A stretch of 64,000 nucleotides of DNA from Terriglobia bacterium (GTDB lineage: Bacteria > Acidobacteriota > Terriglobia > Terriglobales > Acidobacteriaceae), in NCBI GenBank assembly GCA_020073665.1, contig JAIQEU010000013.1, forward strand, positions 124,001-188,000. The letters run 5' to 3'. Positions 1 to 12,499 of this stretch are shown in pieces; position 1 is the stretch's first letter; each line of letters begins with the position of its first letter. Made by a program: the position numbers and the translations under genes. A model generated the notes under the pieces. The model searched no databases and was not told the DNA's origin. It saw only the letters and a list, made by a program, of their open reading frames with translations.

Positions 1-193
1 CGCCACCACCGCCGCGCAGGTCGCTGCCATACAGCGCTCTCAGCAGCTCTACCAGAACCCCTTCGTCAACATGGCCTACACCTTCATGGAGCCCCTGCCC
101 GTCGGCCTTATCATTACTCTCATCTCCGCTGCCATCCTCCGCCGCAAAGCCCCTGTCGAACCCACCGCCGCTCCCGCAGTCATGACCACATAA
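1..193 (+). CDS. C-terminal end of a DUF4199-like membrane protein (partial)
   Basis: The reading frame is already open at base 2 and stops with TAA at 191-193, leaving about 63 residues. The tail contains a hydrophobic segment ending in ISAAILRRK, preceded by FMEPLPVG, and then an Ala/Pro-rich end. A short soluble stretch, a last transmembrane helix and a basic cytoplasmic end resemble DUF4199 proteins, which are small integral membrane proteins of unknown function common in Acidobacteriota and Bacteroidota. The family assignment is by recognition of this tail only, since the N-terminus lies outside the window. It is convergent with the gene remnant that follows. Confidence 0.6.
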   Translation, partial: ATTAAQVAAIQRSQQLYQNPFVNMAYTFMEPLPVGLIITLISAAILRRKAPVEPTAAPAVMTT

Positions 194-194
194 A

Positions 195-827
195 TCAATA
201 CTTCCCGTGCTCCGGAGCCTGCGGCTTCCACTGCCGCCCCAGCTCCGCCGTGTCCTTCACGTCGGCTGCCGCAGGGTTTTCGGCCTTCTTCACCTCCACC
301 CCAAACACATAGCTCGCACCGAACAGATTGCTCGTAAAGAACACCATCGTCTTGTCCGGAGAGAACCGCACATTCGGCTCCTCACGATAATCGTGGTGAC
401 TCATGTTCAAGTGACTGGGGTGGCAAGTCAGGTATCGATTGGCCGGCGGCGAAGTCTGCTCAACTGGCGGATTTTCACAGCGACTGACGTTCGTGGTCCT
501 GACAGTCCCAGTAGTACCCACATACCCAAGGGGCCCCCTCCCGAGTTCATCCGTGACAGCTTCGTACGCTTCATGTTTCGAGTTTGCGGCCAATCCCGTT
601 GCACCGTGTGAGTCAATACCAACGTAGTCGAAGGACACATAGAACCGACGCCCTGTCTTCAAAGCCTCATCCGCACAGGCGATTGCTCGGTCGGCGTTCT
701 CGCGGTGACGTACATGACCGCAATCAAGACTGAACCAGCCAACGAGAGCTGTGCTCAAACCTCGGCAGGTGCAAAAAGAAAAGTGCGGAGTCCATCCACT
801 CCGCACCTGGTTTATCGGCTTGTGCAC
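195..827 (-). pseudogene. Chimeric ORF: small hypothetical protein joined to a beta-propeller (oligogalacturonate lyase-like) C-terminus
   Basis: This 210-codon frame begins with GTG and has no good ribosome-binding site. Its last 60 or so residues (HHDYREEPN, then RFSPD, then FFTSNLFG and YVFGVEV) look like the final blade of an oligogalacturonate lyase/TolB-type beta-propeller, which should be several hundred residues long. The preceding 140 residues look like a different small protein (RFYVSFDYVGIDSHG, ending near YLTC). The junction is near base 415. I read this as two gene remnants brought together by a deletion, with the frame remaining open by chance. It could instead be a real short fusion protein. 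Function is unlikely to be that of either parent. Confidence 0.5.
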
Positions 828-837
828 TAAGGCGCAA

Positions 838-2085
838 CTACGCTGCTTTTGCTACTTTGCGCAGTGATCGGAAGCCCAAGCGAACCTCTTCTGAAAGGAG
901 TTGCGGTTGTTCCCACGCAGCAAAGTGTCCACCTTTGTCGAGCTTGTTGTAATGGATGAGTTTGGGATACGCCCGCTCTGCCCAGCTCCGCGGGGCTAAA
1001 TAGAGTTCGTCAGGGAAGACGCTCACGGCAACCGGGATGGAGACGCCTTTGGCATTGAAAAAGCCGAGTTTGCCCCAATTCTCCCAATAGAGACGGGCGC
1101 CAGAAAGCGCCGTGTTCGTCAACCAGGTGATCGTGATGTTGTCGAGGATGTCGTCGCGCGTGAGGCCTTCGGATGCTCCCTCAAAGACGCGTGAGATCAG
1201 CTCGTAGCTGCGCGCGTCGTGATCCAGGAAATAAGCCGCCAAGCCGACGGGTGAGTCCGCGATTCCATATAACGTCTGCGGTCGCAGCCCCATCTGGTAC
1301 CCGTAGGCGATTCCCTTTTGATATACGAACTGCAAACGCTCGTAAGCGACCTTCTCATCGGCTGAGAGACCCGATGGCGCCGGCGCCCCGGAAAGAGCCG
1401 CCTGGTCAATGTCGACTGGAAAGATGCCCGGCATGTTGGTGTGAATGCCGAGCAACTCCGGCGCGGCGTGCACGCCCATCACATCGGTGACAATCGCGCC
1501 CCAATCGCCGCCTTGCGCCACAAATTGCGTGTATCCGAGGCGCTTCATCAGCACCACCCAGGCGCGCGCGATGTGGTCGGGATCCCAGCCAGTGGTGGCC
1601 GGCTTGCCCGAAAATCCGTAGCCCGGCATTGACGGAATCACCAGATGGAACGCATCGGATGCGCTGCCGCCATGCGCCGTGGGATTGGTCAGCGGATCGA
1701 TGATCTTCATCTGTTCGATGATCGAGCCGGGCCATCCGTGGGTGACGATGAGCGGCAACGCGTTCTCATGTTTCGAACGAACGTGGATGAAATGAATGTC
1801 CAGCCCATCGATCTCGGTGATGAACTGCGGTAGGGCATTGAGTCGTGCCTCCACCTTGCGCCAGTCGTATTCCGTCCCCCAATAGCGCGCGAGCGCCTGA
1901 ATCGTCGCGAGCTGCACGCCCTGCGTGGCATCCGTGACCGTTTCCCTTTCAGGCCACTTTGTTGCGTTGATGCGCCTGCGCAACTCGGTTAGCTCCGCCT
2001 CCGGGAAGCTCATATGAAACGGACGAATTGCATTCTTATCAGATGCCTGCTTGCTGCCCCGTTCTGTAGCACTGGTTTGGGTCAT
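838..2085 (-). CDS. Epoxide hydrolase, alpha/beta-hydrolase fold with EHN domain
   Basis: This 415-residue protein has the N-terminal epoxide hydrolase domain (about 20-130) followed by an alpha/beta-hydrolase core. Visible motifs are the oxyanion-hole HGWPG at 116-120, the nucleophile elbow GGDWGA with Asp194, and the C-terminal GGHFAAWEQP with the catalytic His near 387. In this family Asp forms an ester with the epoxide and water then releases the diol. Length fits the EphA/juvenile-hormone-epoxide-hydrolase-like bacterial group. The start is secure: AGGAGG lies 5 bases before the ATG. There is no signal peptide, so it is cytoplasmic. It stands alone, so the physiological substrate (xenobiotic or lipid epoxide) cannot be told. 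Confidence 0.88.
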   Translation of the reverse strand: MTQTSATERGSKQASDKNAIRPFHMSFPEAELTELRRRINATKWPERETVTDATQGVQLATIQALARYWGTEYDWRKVEARLNALPQFITEIDGLDIHFIHVRSKHENALPLIVTHGWPGSIIEQMKIIDPLTNPTAHGGSASDAFHLVIPSMPGYGFSGKPATTGWDPDHIARAWVVLMKRLGYTQFVAQGGDWGAIVTDVMGVHAAPELLGIHTNMPGIFPVDIDQAALSGAPAPSGLSADEKVAYERLQFVYQKGIAYGYQMGLRPQTLYGIADSPVGLAAYFLDHDARSYELISRVFEGASEGLTRDDILDNITITWLTNTALSGARLYWENWGKLGFFNAKGVSIPVAVSVFPDELYLAPRSWAERAYPKLIHYNKLDKGGHFAAWEQPQLLSEEVRLGFRSLRKVAKAA

Positions 2086-2618
2086 GGTGTCCTCCTTTTC
2101 GGGTAGTTTTGGATTTTTGTGCCCTATGCTCTACAAACATGCGCGATTGTCCGTTGATCGCGACGCGATTCTTTACCGACTGGATTCGTTCGGCCCAGGC
2201 TCGAATAGCCGTAAGAAAGAAATTACTTCAGACGAGGTGACGGTTGGAAACTGCTCCTTGCAGAGCAAGCGGCCAAATTGTGCCCTCGTAGCCTGTATGA
2301 GTCAAGAAGAAATCCGGGAGAACCGAGGTGGGTTCTCAACTGTTCTAATCAGCCGATTACACTCATTGACCCGGTCCCAGTCGCGTCCCGGCCCCCGACT
2401 CGCTCCCCCCACCCCCACCTTGATCGCTCACTCGCACGGACGCTGGCGCTCCGCTCAGCACCGCCCAAGTGGGTCAACCAGTTAGCGCGCGCGGACCGGC
2501 CCTGGGTCAGGGGTGTAGCAGCTTTCCCGTTCGAAACGCTATCCCCGGCAAACGGACTTCCGTACCGAGCAAAGAACGAAAGGAGCCACGCAGCTGGAGG
2601 GTTCGGGTGGGTTCACTC

Positions 2619-2638
2619 GGTACTGGGTACTCGGTACT
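2619..2638. repeat. Period-7 tandem repeat, GGTACT family
   Basis: GGTACT occurs at 2619-2624, 2626-2631 and 2633-2638, always followed by one variable base, giving three units with an exact 7-base period. It lies about 280 bases before dnaA. It belongs to the set of period-7 tracts described in the findings. Confidence 0.8.
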
Positions 2639-2734
2639 ACTTGCACTATTCGCGCGGCAGTTACAACTTCACTACTTGACAGATTTTTTGATTGGGTTTC
2701 TGAATAGCAGTGGGCAGAAAAAAGTGCGCGGAAG

Positions 2735-2767
2735 TTTTCCACACGACGAAAAATTTTGTGCTACTAT
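2735..2767 (+). promoter_or_regulatory. Probable dnaA promoter with overlapping DnaA box
   Basis: TTTTCCACA at 2735-2743 differs by one base from the DnaA box TTATCCACA. It covers the place where a -35 would sit for the extended -10 element TG-C-TACTAT at 2759-2767. Binding of DnaA there would be expected to block or modulate its own transcription, as known for dnaA in several bacteria. The expected start of transcription is near 2774, giving a leader of about 145 bases. The sites are seen; the regulation is inferred. Confidence 0.5.
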
Positions 2768-2918
2768 GCCGCTCTGTTCAAGCTCACTGAAATTTTCTCG
2801 ACACCAGCGTAACCGCCCCGCAGGATAGAGGCTGCTCTGCTGGAAACGAAGGCTTTCTACAACCATTGTTGGATGCTCGGGCGCTGACCAGCCACGGCAG
2901 CCCTACGAAAAATATCTT

Positions 2919-4295
<1,377 letters not shown>

Positions 4296-4599
4296 TCGCG
4301 CTGGTTGCGCAGATTTCCACTCATCCGCAGGGTCTTCCTTGACGATCCCTGTGGAGCGGATGTGCAAGCTGTGCAAGGTACGGATGGAATCCCGAAAAGG
4401 GGTCCAGGGATACTGTGCCGACCGCCAAATGCCGGCCTGGTTATTTACACGAGTGGAGGGCCGGAAGGTGATGGCAGCAGGGGATTTGGAGGGGATTTCC
4501 ACTTTTCCCTACCACCTACTGTTACTGCTGGTTTTATAGGTTTTTATTTTGATATAAGGGAGTATTAGAAGTAGCGCCGGGCGACGGGGGATTTCGGTT
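4296..4599. other. Candidate replication origin (oriC) between dnaA and dnaN
   Basis: These 304 bases hold several degenerate DnaA-box-like 9-mers: ATTTCCACT at 4313-4321 and again at 4495-4503, TGTGGAGCG at 4350-4358, TGTGCAAGC at 4361-4369, TGTGCAAGG at 4370-4378, and TTATTTACA at 4441-4449. They are followed by a clearly AT-rich stretch at about 4515-4570, which could serve as the unwinding element. The dnaA-dnaN gap is the commonest place for a bacterial origin. Each box differs from the consensus at two or more positions, so this is an inference. A 66-codon frame at 4339-4539 inside it is not convincing. Confidence 0.45.
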
Positions 4600-5757
4600 A
4601 TGCCGGTAGAAGCGATAGCGTCTGCGACGGGAACCACCACGATGGAGATCACGGTCAGCAAAGCCGAACTCTTACGAGAACTCACCGCGACCCAGGGAGT
4701 GGTCGAGCGCAAGACCACCATCCCGATCCTGTCGAACTATCTTTTTGAAGCGGGCGGCGACAAACTCTCACTCACCGCGACTGATCTGGACCTGAGCCTG
4801 CGCACCTCGTGCAACGCCAAGGTGAAAAAAGAAGGCGCATGCACCATTCCCGCCCGCAAGTTGCATGACTACGTAAAGCTGCTGCCGGACGCGGACATCA
4901 CCATCAAGTTGCTGGAGAATCACTGGGTCAGCATCCGCTGCGGACGGTCGAACACCAAGATGGTCGGCATGGCGCGGTCGAATTTCCCCAGCCTGCCGGC
5001 GTTTCCGACCGCGGGCGTGGTGAAGATTCCCGGGCAAGTACTGCGCTCCATGATCGCCAAGACCGGATTTGCCATCGCCAGCGAAGAGTCGCGCTACACC
5101 CTGAACGGCGGGCTCATGGTGCTGAAACCGGAATCCATCACCATGGTGGCCACGGATGGCCACCGTTTGTCGCACGTGGAGCGGCCCGGCGAAAAGTTCG
5201 AAGGCGTCTCCGGCGAGATGAAGACACTCATCCCCAAGAAGTGCATGGACGAGCTGAAATCGCTGCTCGACTCGACCGACGCTGAGGTAATTGAGTTCGC
5301 GAAAGATGAGTCCACACTGTTCTTCCGCATCGGGCAGCGGCTGCTGACCTCGCGACAACTGACTGGCCAGTTCCCCAACTTCGAAGCCGTGCTGCCCAAG
5401 GACAACAACAAGAGCATCACCCTGCACGGAGACGAATTGAGCCAGGCCATCTCCCGCGTGGCCCAGTTCGCCGATGAGCGCTCGCGCGCCGTCCGGCTGA
5501 AGCTGGAAAAGGGCGAGTTGAAGCTTTCGGCATCGTCCACCGAGACCGGCGAGTCGGAAGACTCGCTGGAAATCGACTACAACGGCGACGCCCTGACCAT
5601 CGGCTTTAACGCCCAGTACATTCTGGACTTCCTGAAGGCCGTGGGCGCGGGCGATGTGAAGTTGGAACTGAAGGACGCGCAGTCCGCCGGGCAACTGCGT
5701 CCCGCCGAGGGCGAGGACTATAAGTACCGCTACATCGTGATGCCGATGCGGATCTGA
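4600..5757 (+). CDS. dnaN: DNA polymerase III sliding clamp (beta subunit)
   Basis: The protein forms the ring-shaped dimer that tethers DNA polymerase III to DNA. The sequence covers the three similar clamp domains and ends with the typical YRYIVMPMRI. Recognisable parts are the start MEITVSKAELLRELT, VERKTTIPILSNY, and DGHRLSHVE in the second domain. Two starts are possible: ATG at 4600, which has GGGGGA 8 bases before it and gives 385 residues, and ATG at 4642, which matches where most family members begin and gives 371 residues. recF does not follow; the next gene is mscL, so the dnaA-dnaN-recF-gyrB order is broken here. Confidence 0.97.
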   Translation: MPVEAIASATGTTTMEITVSKAELLRELTATQGVVERKTTIPILSNYLFEAGGDKLSLTATDLDLSLRTSCNAKVKKEGACTIPARKLHDYVKLLPDADITIKLLENHWVSIRCGRSNTKMVGMARSNFPSLPAFPTAGVVKIPGQVLRSMIAKTGFAIASEESRYTLNGGLMVLKPESITMVATDGHRLSHVERPGEKFEGVSGEMKTLIPKKCMDELKSLLDSTDAEVIEFAKDESTLFFRIGQRLLTSRQLTGQFPNFEAVLPKDNNKSITLHGDELSQAISRVAQFADERSRAVRLKLEKGELKLSASSTETGESEDSLEIDYNGDALTIGFNAQYILDFLKAVGAGDVKLELKDAQSAGQLRPAEGEDYKYRYIVMPMRI

Positions 5758-5884
5758 CAGTCGGCTAGGATCGCCAGTCGTAGCTTCCCTTCCATGAAAT
5801 GGGCATGAAGTGTGTCCAATGTCCTTGACCTTCCCCCTATCCTCGCCGTAAAGTGGCCGCGATTCTCCCCCAGGAGGGACAACT

Positions 5885-6301
5885 ATGCTTAGCGGATTCA
5901 AACAGTTCATTCTTCGCGGCAACGTTGTGGATATGGCGGTAGGCGTGGTGATAGGCGCCGCGTTCGCAGGCGTGGTGGGTGCTTTCACCAAGGACCTGTT
6001 GACTCCGTTCATTGCGGCGCTGGTGGGCAAGCCCGACTTTTCCGCGATCAGCTTTATCATCAACGGCACGCCCTTTCCCGTCGGCGACTTCATCAATGCC
6101 CTGGTTTCGTTCCTGCTGGTGGCGGCGGCGGTGTACTTCTTCGTGGTGACGCCGATTAACGCCCTGATCTCGCGGATGCGCAAGGCGCCGGCACCGGCCG
6201 ATCCCACGACCAAGAAGTGCCCGGAATGCAAGATGGAAATCCCCATCGACGCGCGGCGTTGTGCGCATTGCACCTCGCAGGTCACCGCCCAGGCGGCCTG
6301 A
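5885..6301 (+). CDS. mscL: Large-conductance mechanosensitive channel MscL with C-terminal zinc ribbon
   Basis: MscL is a homopentameric inner-membrane channel that opens under membrane tension during osmotic downshock. The first 100 residues are typical: the amphipathic start FKQFILRGNVVDMAVGVVIG, TM1 (about 16-45), a periplasmic loop, and TM2 (about 68-95). Instead of only the usual helical bundle, the C-terminus carries four cysteines (Cys112, Cys115, Cys126, Cys129) spaced as a zinc ribbon. This extension occurs in some bacterial MscL proteins, but its role is unknown. CAGGAGGG lies a few bases before the ATG, so the start is secure. It is probably a single-gene unit. Confidence 0.95.
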   Translation: MLSGFKQFILRGNVVDMAVGVVIGAAFAGVVGAFTKDLLTPFIAALVGKPDFSAISFIINGTPFPVGDFINALVSFLLVAAAVYFFVVTPINALISRMRKAPAPADPTTKKCPECKMEIPIDARRCAHCTSQVTAQAA

Positions 6302-6364
6302 TACGATCTGGAACGGGGCTTCTCAAGCGAGCAGCCCCGCTTCTGCTTGCGATACCATGACCAG

Positions 6365-7012
6365 ATGAAGGTCCGTTTCCGCCAGGGTTTCTTTTTGTTC
6401 TGGGCTGTACTGGTGTTGCTCCAGTGCGCCCACGCTCAGGGCGCATCCAAGCCAGTGCCCAAGCCGTCCGCGAAAACCAGCGCCAAGTCCCATACGCCGG
6501 CCGCGCCCGATGCCGGCTCGATTGCGGGAGGGGTTTACCACAATTCCTTCTTCGGTTTCAGCTACGCCATTCCCTATGGCTGGGTGGATCGCACCCAGGA
6601 GATGCAGGAAGGCAGCGAGTCCGGCAAGTCGATGGCACTGCTTTCGCTGTTCGAACGGCCTCCCGAGGCGACCGAGGGAAACGTGAATCCCGCAGTGGTC
6701 ATCGCCGCGGAGAGCGTTGATTCCTACCCGGGACTGACTAGCGCGGTGCAGTATTTTGGCCCGCTCACCGAAGTGACTCTCGAAGGTGGATTTGAAGTGG
6801 CCAGCGGTCCCGACGACTTTACGGTGGGCTCAAAACAGTTGCAGCGGGGCGACTATACCAAGAAAGTCGGTACGCAGACCATGTACCAGGCTTCGCTCGT
6901 GACTCTGGCCAAGGGATATGTCGTGTCGTTCACCTTCATCGGGGCGACTAAAGATGAAGTGGATCGGCTGATCGAGAATCTGAGTTTTGGGGCGAAGAAG
7001 TCGGCGAAGTAG
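6365..7012 (+). CDS. Secreted protein of unknown function
   Basis: A 215-residue protein begins MKVRFRQGF, followed by a hydrophobic core and a signal-peptidase site near AHAQG, so it should be exported. A Pro/Lys/Ser-rich linker (about 25-50) precedes a compact domain starting GGVYHNSFFGFSYAIPYGWV, which resembles the fold seen in many small lipid- or cell-wall-associated periplasmic proteins, but I cannot name a family with confidence. A TTG start at 6347 would add six residues. There is no clear Shine-Dalgarno sequence. The gene ends 3 bases from the convergent gene at 7016. Confidence 0.75.
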   Translation: MKVRFRQGFFLFWAVLVLLQCAHAQGASKPVPKPSAKTSAKSHTPAAPDAGSIAGGVYHNSFFGFSYAIPYGWVDRTQEMQEGSESGKSMALLSLFERPPEATEGNVNPAVVIAAESVDSYPGLTSAVQYFGPLTEVTLEGGFEVASGPDDFTVGSKQLQRGDYTKKVGTQTMYQASLVTLAKGYVVSFTFIGATKDEVDRLIENLSFGAKKSAK

Positions 7013-7015
7013 TCG

Positions 7016-7453
7016 CTACTCGAGCGGCTCGGGATGCAGCGCGATGCCCTTTTCTCCGGCGGCCTTTTTCTCCGCATACTTCTTGATCCAGGCTTCCCAG
7101 CTCTTGCCGGCGGCGGTGTCGCGGCCGGTAAAGGCCAGGGCGGCGATATCGGAGTAGGCAATCGAAAGCTTGTCGCTGGAGTTCTTGGGGTAGATGCGGG
7201 CAAAGGAATCGGCCAGGGTGGCGCCGCTCCGGCGGTCGAAGAGGTATCCCTCGATCCGAGTCCCGTTCCGGCGGGTCAGGGTGACGTCGCCGCGATAGTC
7301 GAAGGCTTTTTCCAGGGCCTGGCGGATTTCTTCTTCGCTAGCCAGAGTGGGAATCCATCCCTCGAGTTGCTCCCGCTCGCGGCCCGGGGCGTGTTCGAGG
7401 GCGTCGGGATTCACGGCTGCGTGATCGATGTGGCCGGCGGCTTTACCCGTCAT
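7016..7453 (-). CDS. Small hypothetical protein coupled to hpnH
   Basis: This 145-residue protein has no signal peptide or membrane segment. A central part, [20 protein letters not shown], followed by [20 protein letters not shown], looks like a small beta-rich domain. Its ATG overlaps the hpnH stop by four bases (ATGA at 7450-7453), so the two are probably translationally coupled and functionally linked, perhaps in hopanoid side-chain formation. I do not recognise the family. The overlap is seen; the shared role is inferred. Confidence 0.75.
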   Translation of the reverse strand: MTGKAAGHIDHAAVNPDALEHAPGREREQLEGWIPTLASEEEIRQALEKAFDYRGDVTLTRRNGTRIEGYLFDRRSGATLADSFARIYPKNSSDKLSIAYSDIAALAFTGRDTAAGKSWEAWIKKYAEKKAAGEKGIALHPEPLE

Positions 7454-8577
7454 GCGCGGGTTTCCTGCAGCGGCTGGCTCGACTCTTCCGCTCCGGCGAT
7501 CTGCACCAGTGGCTGGCCAATGGCCTGCGGCTCGTCCAGCAACTTGAGCGCGCCCGGGTCGGCGTAGCGGGAGGAGAGCGTCGCCTTCACCGTCGCCAGA
7601 AATCCGCCGATCGAGCTGAAGGTGTCATTCACAGCGGAGGCTTCATACCCGCTGTGCACCATGCAGTTGGCGCACTTGGGGTTCCCCGACTCAGTCCCGT
7701 AGTTGCTCCACTCGGTTTCCGCCAGCAACTCGGCAAATGTGTCGGCGTAGCCGTCCTGCAGCAGGTAGCAAGGTTTTTGCCAGCCGAAAATGTTGTAGGT
7801 GGGCATGCCCCAGGGCGTGCAGGGATAGTGCCGCTTGCCCATCAGGAATTCCAGGAACAGCGGAGAGAGATTAAAACGCCACTCCGGGTTGCGGTTGGAG
7901 AGGATGGCGCGAAACAGCCGCCGGGTGCGGGCGCGTCCCAGAAAGTGCTGCTGGTCGGGCGCTTTGTCGTAGGAGTAGCCGGGGGAAAGCATCATGCCCT
8001 CGACCCCAAGGGCCATCATCTCGTCGAAGAAGGCGCGGACGCTCTTGGGATCGGCGCCGTCAAACAGAGTTGTGTTGGTGGTCACACGGAAGCCTCGCTT
8101 CAGGGCCTCGCGGACCGCTTCGACGGCGATGTCGTATCCGCCCTCGCGGCAGACTGCCAGATCGTGGTGCTCTTCTTGACCATCCAGGTGCACGCTGAAC
8201 GTCAGATATTTTGTCGGCTTGAACAGGCCGATCTTTTCCTTCAGCAGCAGGGCATTGGTGCACAGGTAGATATATTTCTTGCGGGCGACCAAGCCGTCGA
8301 CGATCTTGTCGATCTCGGGATGCATGAGCGGCTCGCCGCCGGGAATGGAAACGATGGGCGCGCCGCACTCGTCTACTGCCTTGAAGCATTCTTCGGGAGT
8401 GAGCTGGCGCTTCAGGATGTGGGCGGGGTATTGGATCTTACCGCAGCCGGCGCAGGCCAGGTTGCAGCGGAACAGGGGCTCGAGCATCAGCACCAGCGGG
8501 TACTGCTTGCGCCGGGCGAGCTTCTGGCTGAGCACATACGAAGCCACCGTCCACATTTGTGAAACTGGAACACTCAT
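7450..8577 (-). CDS. hpnH: Adenosyl-hopene transferase HpnH (radical SAM)
   Basis: HpnH uses S-adenosylmethionine to add a 5'-deoxyadenosyl radical to hopene, the first step in making C35 extended hopanoids. The 375-residue protein has the radical-SAM cluster motif C-x3-C-x2-C at Cys38, Cys42 and Cys45 (CNLACAGC), the [10 protein letters not shown] motif, and a C-terminal Cys-rich stretch (CYLLQDGY, then [12 protein letters not shown]) typical of HpnH. Length and sequence agree with the family throughout. No squalene-hopene cyclase or other hpn gene is in the window, so this step is separated from the rest of the pathway. It is co-transcribed with the small gene downstream. Confidence 0.93.
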   Translation of the reverse strand: MSVPVSQMWTVASYVLSQKLARRKQYPLVLMLEPLFRCNLACAGCGKIQYPAHILKRQLTPEECFKAVDECGAPIVSIPGGEPLMHPEIDKIVDGLVARKKYIYLCTNALLLKEKIGLFKPTKYLTFSVHLDGQEEHHDLAVCREGGYDIAVEAVREALKRGFRVTTNTTLFDGADPKSVRAFFDEMMALGVEGMMLSPGYSYDKAPDQQHFLGRARTRRLFRAILSNRNPEWRFNLSPLFLEFLMGKRHYPCTPWGMPTYNIFGWQKPCYLLQDGYADTFAELLAETEWSNYGTESGNPKCANCMVHSGYEASAVNDTFSSIGGFLATVKATLSSRYADPGALKLLDEPQAIGQPLVQIAGAEESSQPLQETRA

Positions 8578-8744
8578 GTCTGGATTTTCCCCACCGCTAT
8601 GCTACCAGCCCCAGCCCTGATTTAGGAGGCGCCATGTACCGGATATGAAAACTGCTCATTTTTCAGCCATCCGGAGGGGTAAAAAGCATTGTAAAACAGG
8701 GCGGTTACCGCTCCGGTTCGGGGCTCGAAAAAAGGGTCTCCATG

Positions 8745-8753
8745 TGATACAAT
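8745..8753 (+). promoter_or_regulatory. Extended -10 promoter element of gyrB
   Basis: TG-A-TACAAT matches the extended -10 consensus TGnTATAAT with one mismatch. There is no good -35 element 16-18 bases upstream. The leader to the gyrB ATG would be about 110 bases. Confidence 0.5.
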
Positions 8754-8871
8754 TCAACATAAGTTGCGATGCGTTAAGTGTTAATAATTTCAGTAGTTTG
8801 ACGCCGCTTGAGGGCGTCGGAAAAGTACCGCCGAACCGGTTTCAAAAGCCGGCATTTTCCCACGGAGTTGA

Positions 8872-11493
<2,622 letters not shown>

Positions 11494-11521
11494 CTTCGAT
11501 TCGGTGGGGATTAGAAAACAC

Positions 11522-11548
11522 AAGGCGGCTTTCGGGCCGCCTTTCTTT
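11522..11548 (+). terminator. Rho-independent terminator after gyrB
   Basis: AAGGCGGC (11522-11529) pairs perfectly with GCCGCCTT (11536-11543) around a 6-base loop and is followed by the T-rich TCTTTAT. It lies 28 bases after the gyrB stop. Confidence 0.88.
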
Positions 11549-11575
11549 ATGCATGGACGGTAGGAATCGGAATTC

Positions 11576-12430
11576 ATGAAGCGAATCGTCTGCGCCACCT
11601 GCGAGTCACTGCCGAATCTCACCGACGACGACCAGGCAGTGATCCGTCCGCTTGCCGACCGGAGAATCCAAGCAAGTGTTGGCGTGTGGAGCGACGCAAC
11701 GTTTCCCTGGCTGTCAGCGGACGCGGTGCTCATTCGCTCGTGTTGGGACTATCACCGCAGGACGCGCGAGTTTCTGGATTGGGTCGTATCCCTGGAGAAC
11801 GCAGGGGTGCGCCTATGGAATGCCCCCGATGCGATTCGCTGGAACACCGACAAGACATACTTGCGTGATCTGGAACGCAAAGGCGTCCCCGTGATCCCGA
11901 CTCTCTGGCCAGAGACGAGCGTGCGGTTGCGCGACAAGTTGCATGAACTGGGATGGCAGAAAGCCGTAGTCAAACCGCGCATCTCGGCCAGTGCGTACCT
12001 TACGCGTGTCACCTCGACAGAAGACGCCAACGAAGCGCAACCCCTGTTCGAGGATCTGCTGCGCGGGCCCGGCGTCATGGTCCAGCAGTTCATCGACCGC
12101 GTGCTTACCCAGGGCGAGTGGTCGCTGATGTTTTTTGCCGGAGCGTACAGTCACGCCGTCATCAAGACCCCCAAAGCCGGAGACTTCCGAGTGCAGCACG
12201 ATCATGGAGGCGGTGAGCGTAACGCCGAGCCCCCGGCTTACGTGATTGAAGCCGCCGCACGCGCCGTGCGGGCGGTTGAGAGCGCCCCACTCTACGCCCG
12301 GGTGGACGGCGTGGAGAGCGACGGCCAGCTCCTGCTGATGGAGTTGGAGTTGATTGAACCGGCGCTCTTTCTTCGCTCCTCTCCACACGCAGCCGAGAGA
12401 TTCGCGGAGAGTATTGCCGCATTGCTGTGA
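11576..12430 (+). CDS. ATP-grasp family enzyme (RimK/DcsG-like)
   Basis: The 284-residue protein has the layout of a soluble ATP-grasp ligase of the glutathione-synthetase/RimK type. Visible signs are an N-terminal pre-ATP domain, ATP-binding lysine context KAVVKPRISAS, a hinge VMVQQFIDRV, a phosphate-contact GEWSLMFF, and a C-terminal metal-binding stretch ARVDGV followed by LLLMELELIEP. The LMELELIEP ending resembles DcsG (cycloserine ligase) and related stand-alone proteins of unknown substrate. Such enzymes activate a carboxylate as an acyl phosphate and join it to an amine. Neighbours do not reveal the substrate. The family is fairly certain; the reaction is unknown. Confidence 0.82.
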   Translation: MKRIVCATCESLPNLTDDDQAVIRPLADRRIQASVGVWSDATFPWLSADAVLIRSCWDYHRRTREFLDWVVSLENAGVRLWNAPDAIRWNTDKTYLRDLERKGVPVIPTLWPETSVRLRDKLHELGWQKAVVKPRISASAYLTRVTSTEDANEAQPLFEDLLRGPGVMVQQFIDRVLTQGEWSLMFFAGAYSHAVIKTPKAGDFRVQHDHGGGERNAEPPAYVIEAAARAVRAVESAPLYARVDGVESDGQLLLMELELIEPALFLRSSPHAAERFAESIAALL

Positions 12431-12499
12431 TCGAGCATGGACTTTTTTTCGCTTGCAAGTTCTTGAATCGTTCCCGTTCTCCTGACAAGGAGAACACCC

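Larger units (their letters stand above)
2086..2918. other. Long non-coding region upstream of dnaA
   Basis: About 830 bases carry no convincing gene. They hold, in order, a C-rich stretch at 2387-2419 (G-quadruplex potential on the minus strand), a period-7 repeat at 2619-2638, an isolated TTGACA at 2676-2681 without a matching -10, a DnaA box at 2735-2743 and an extended -10 at 2759-2767. Frames open here (for example 2278-2679 and 2469-2828) are rich in Arg/Pro/Ser and show no family resemblance. No tRNA or other structured RNA was recognised. Confidence 0.6.

Noticed and set aside
2676-2704. TTGACA as a -35 element for dnaA
   Set aside because: At 16-19 bases distance the sequence (TCTGAA, CTGAAT or TGAATA) is a poor -10; the extended -10 at 2759-2767 is a better candidate.
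4339-4539. 66-codon plus-strand frame between dnaA and dnaN
   Set aside because: It lies within the candidate origin, has no good ribosome site, and its C-terminus (LLLLLVL) comes from the AT-rich element.
4768-6285. 505-codon minus-strand frame opposite dnaN and mscL
   Set aside because: It spans two unrelated genes and the gap between them, with no family resemblance or ribosome-binding site.
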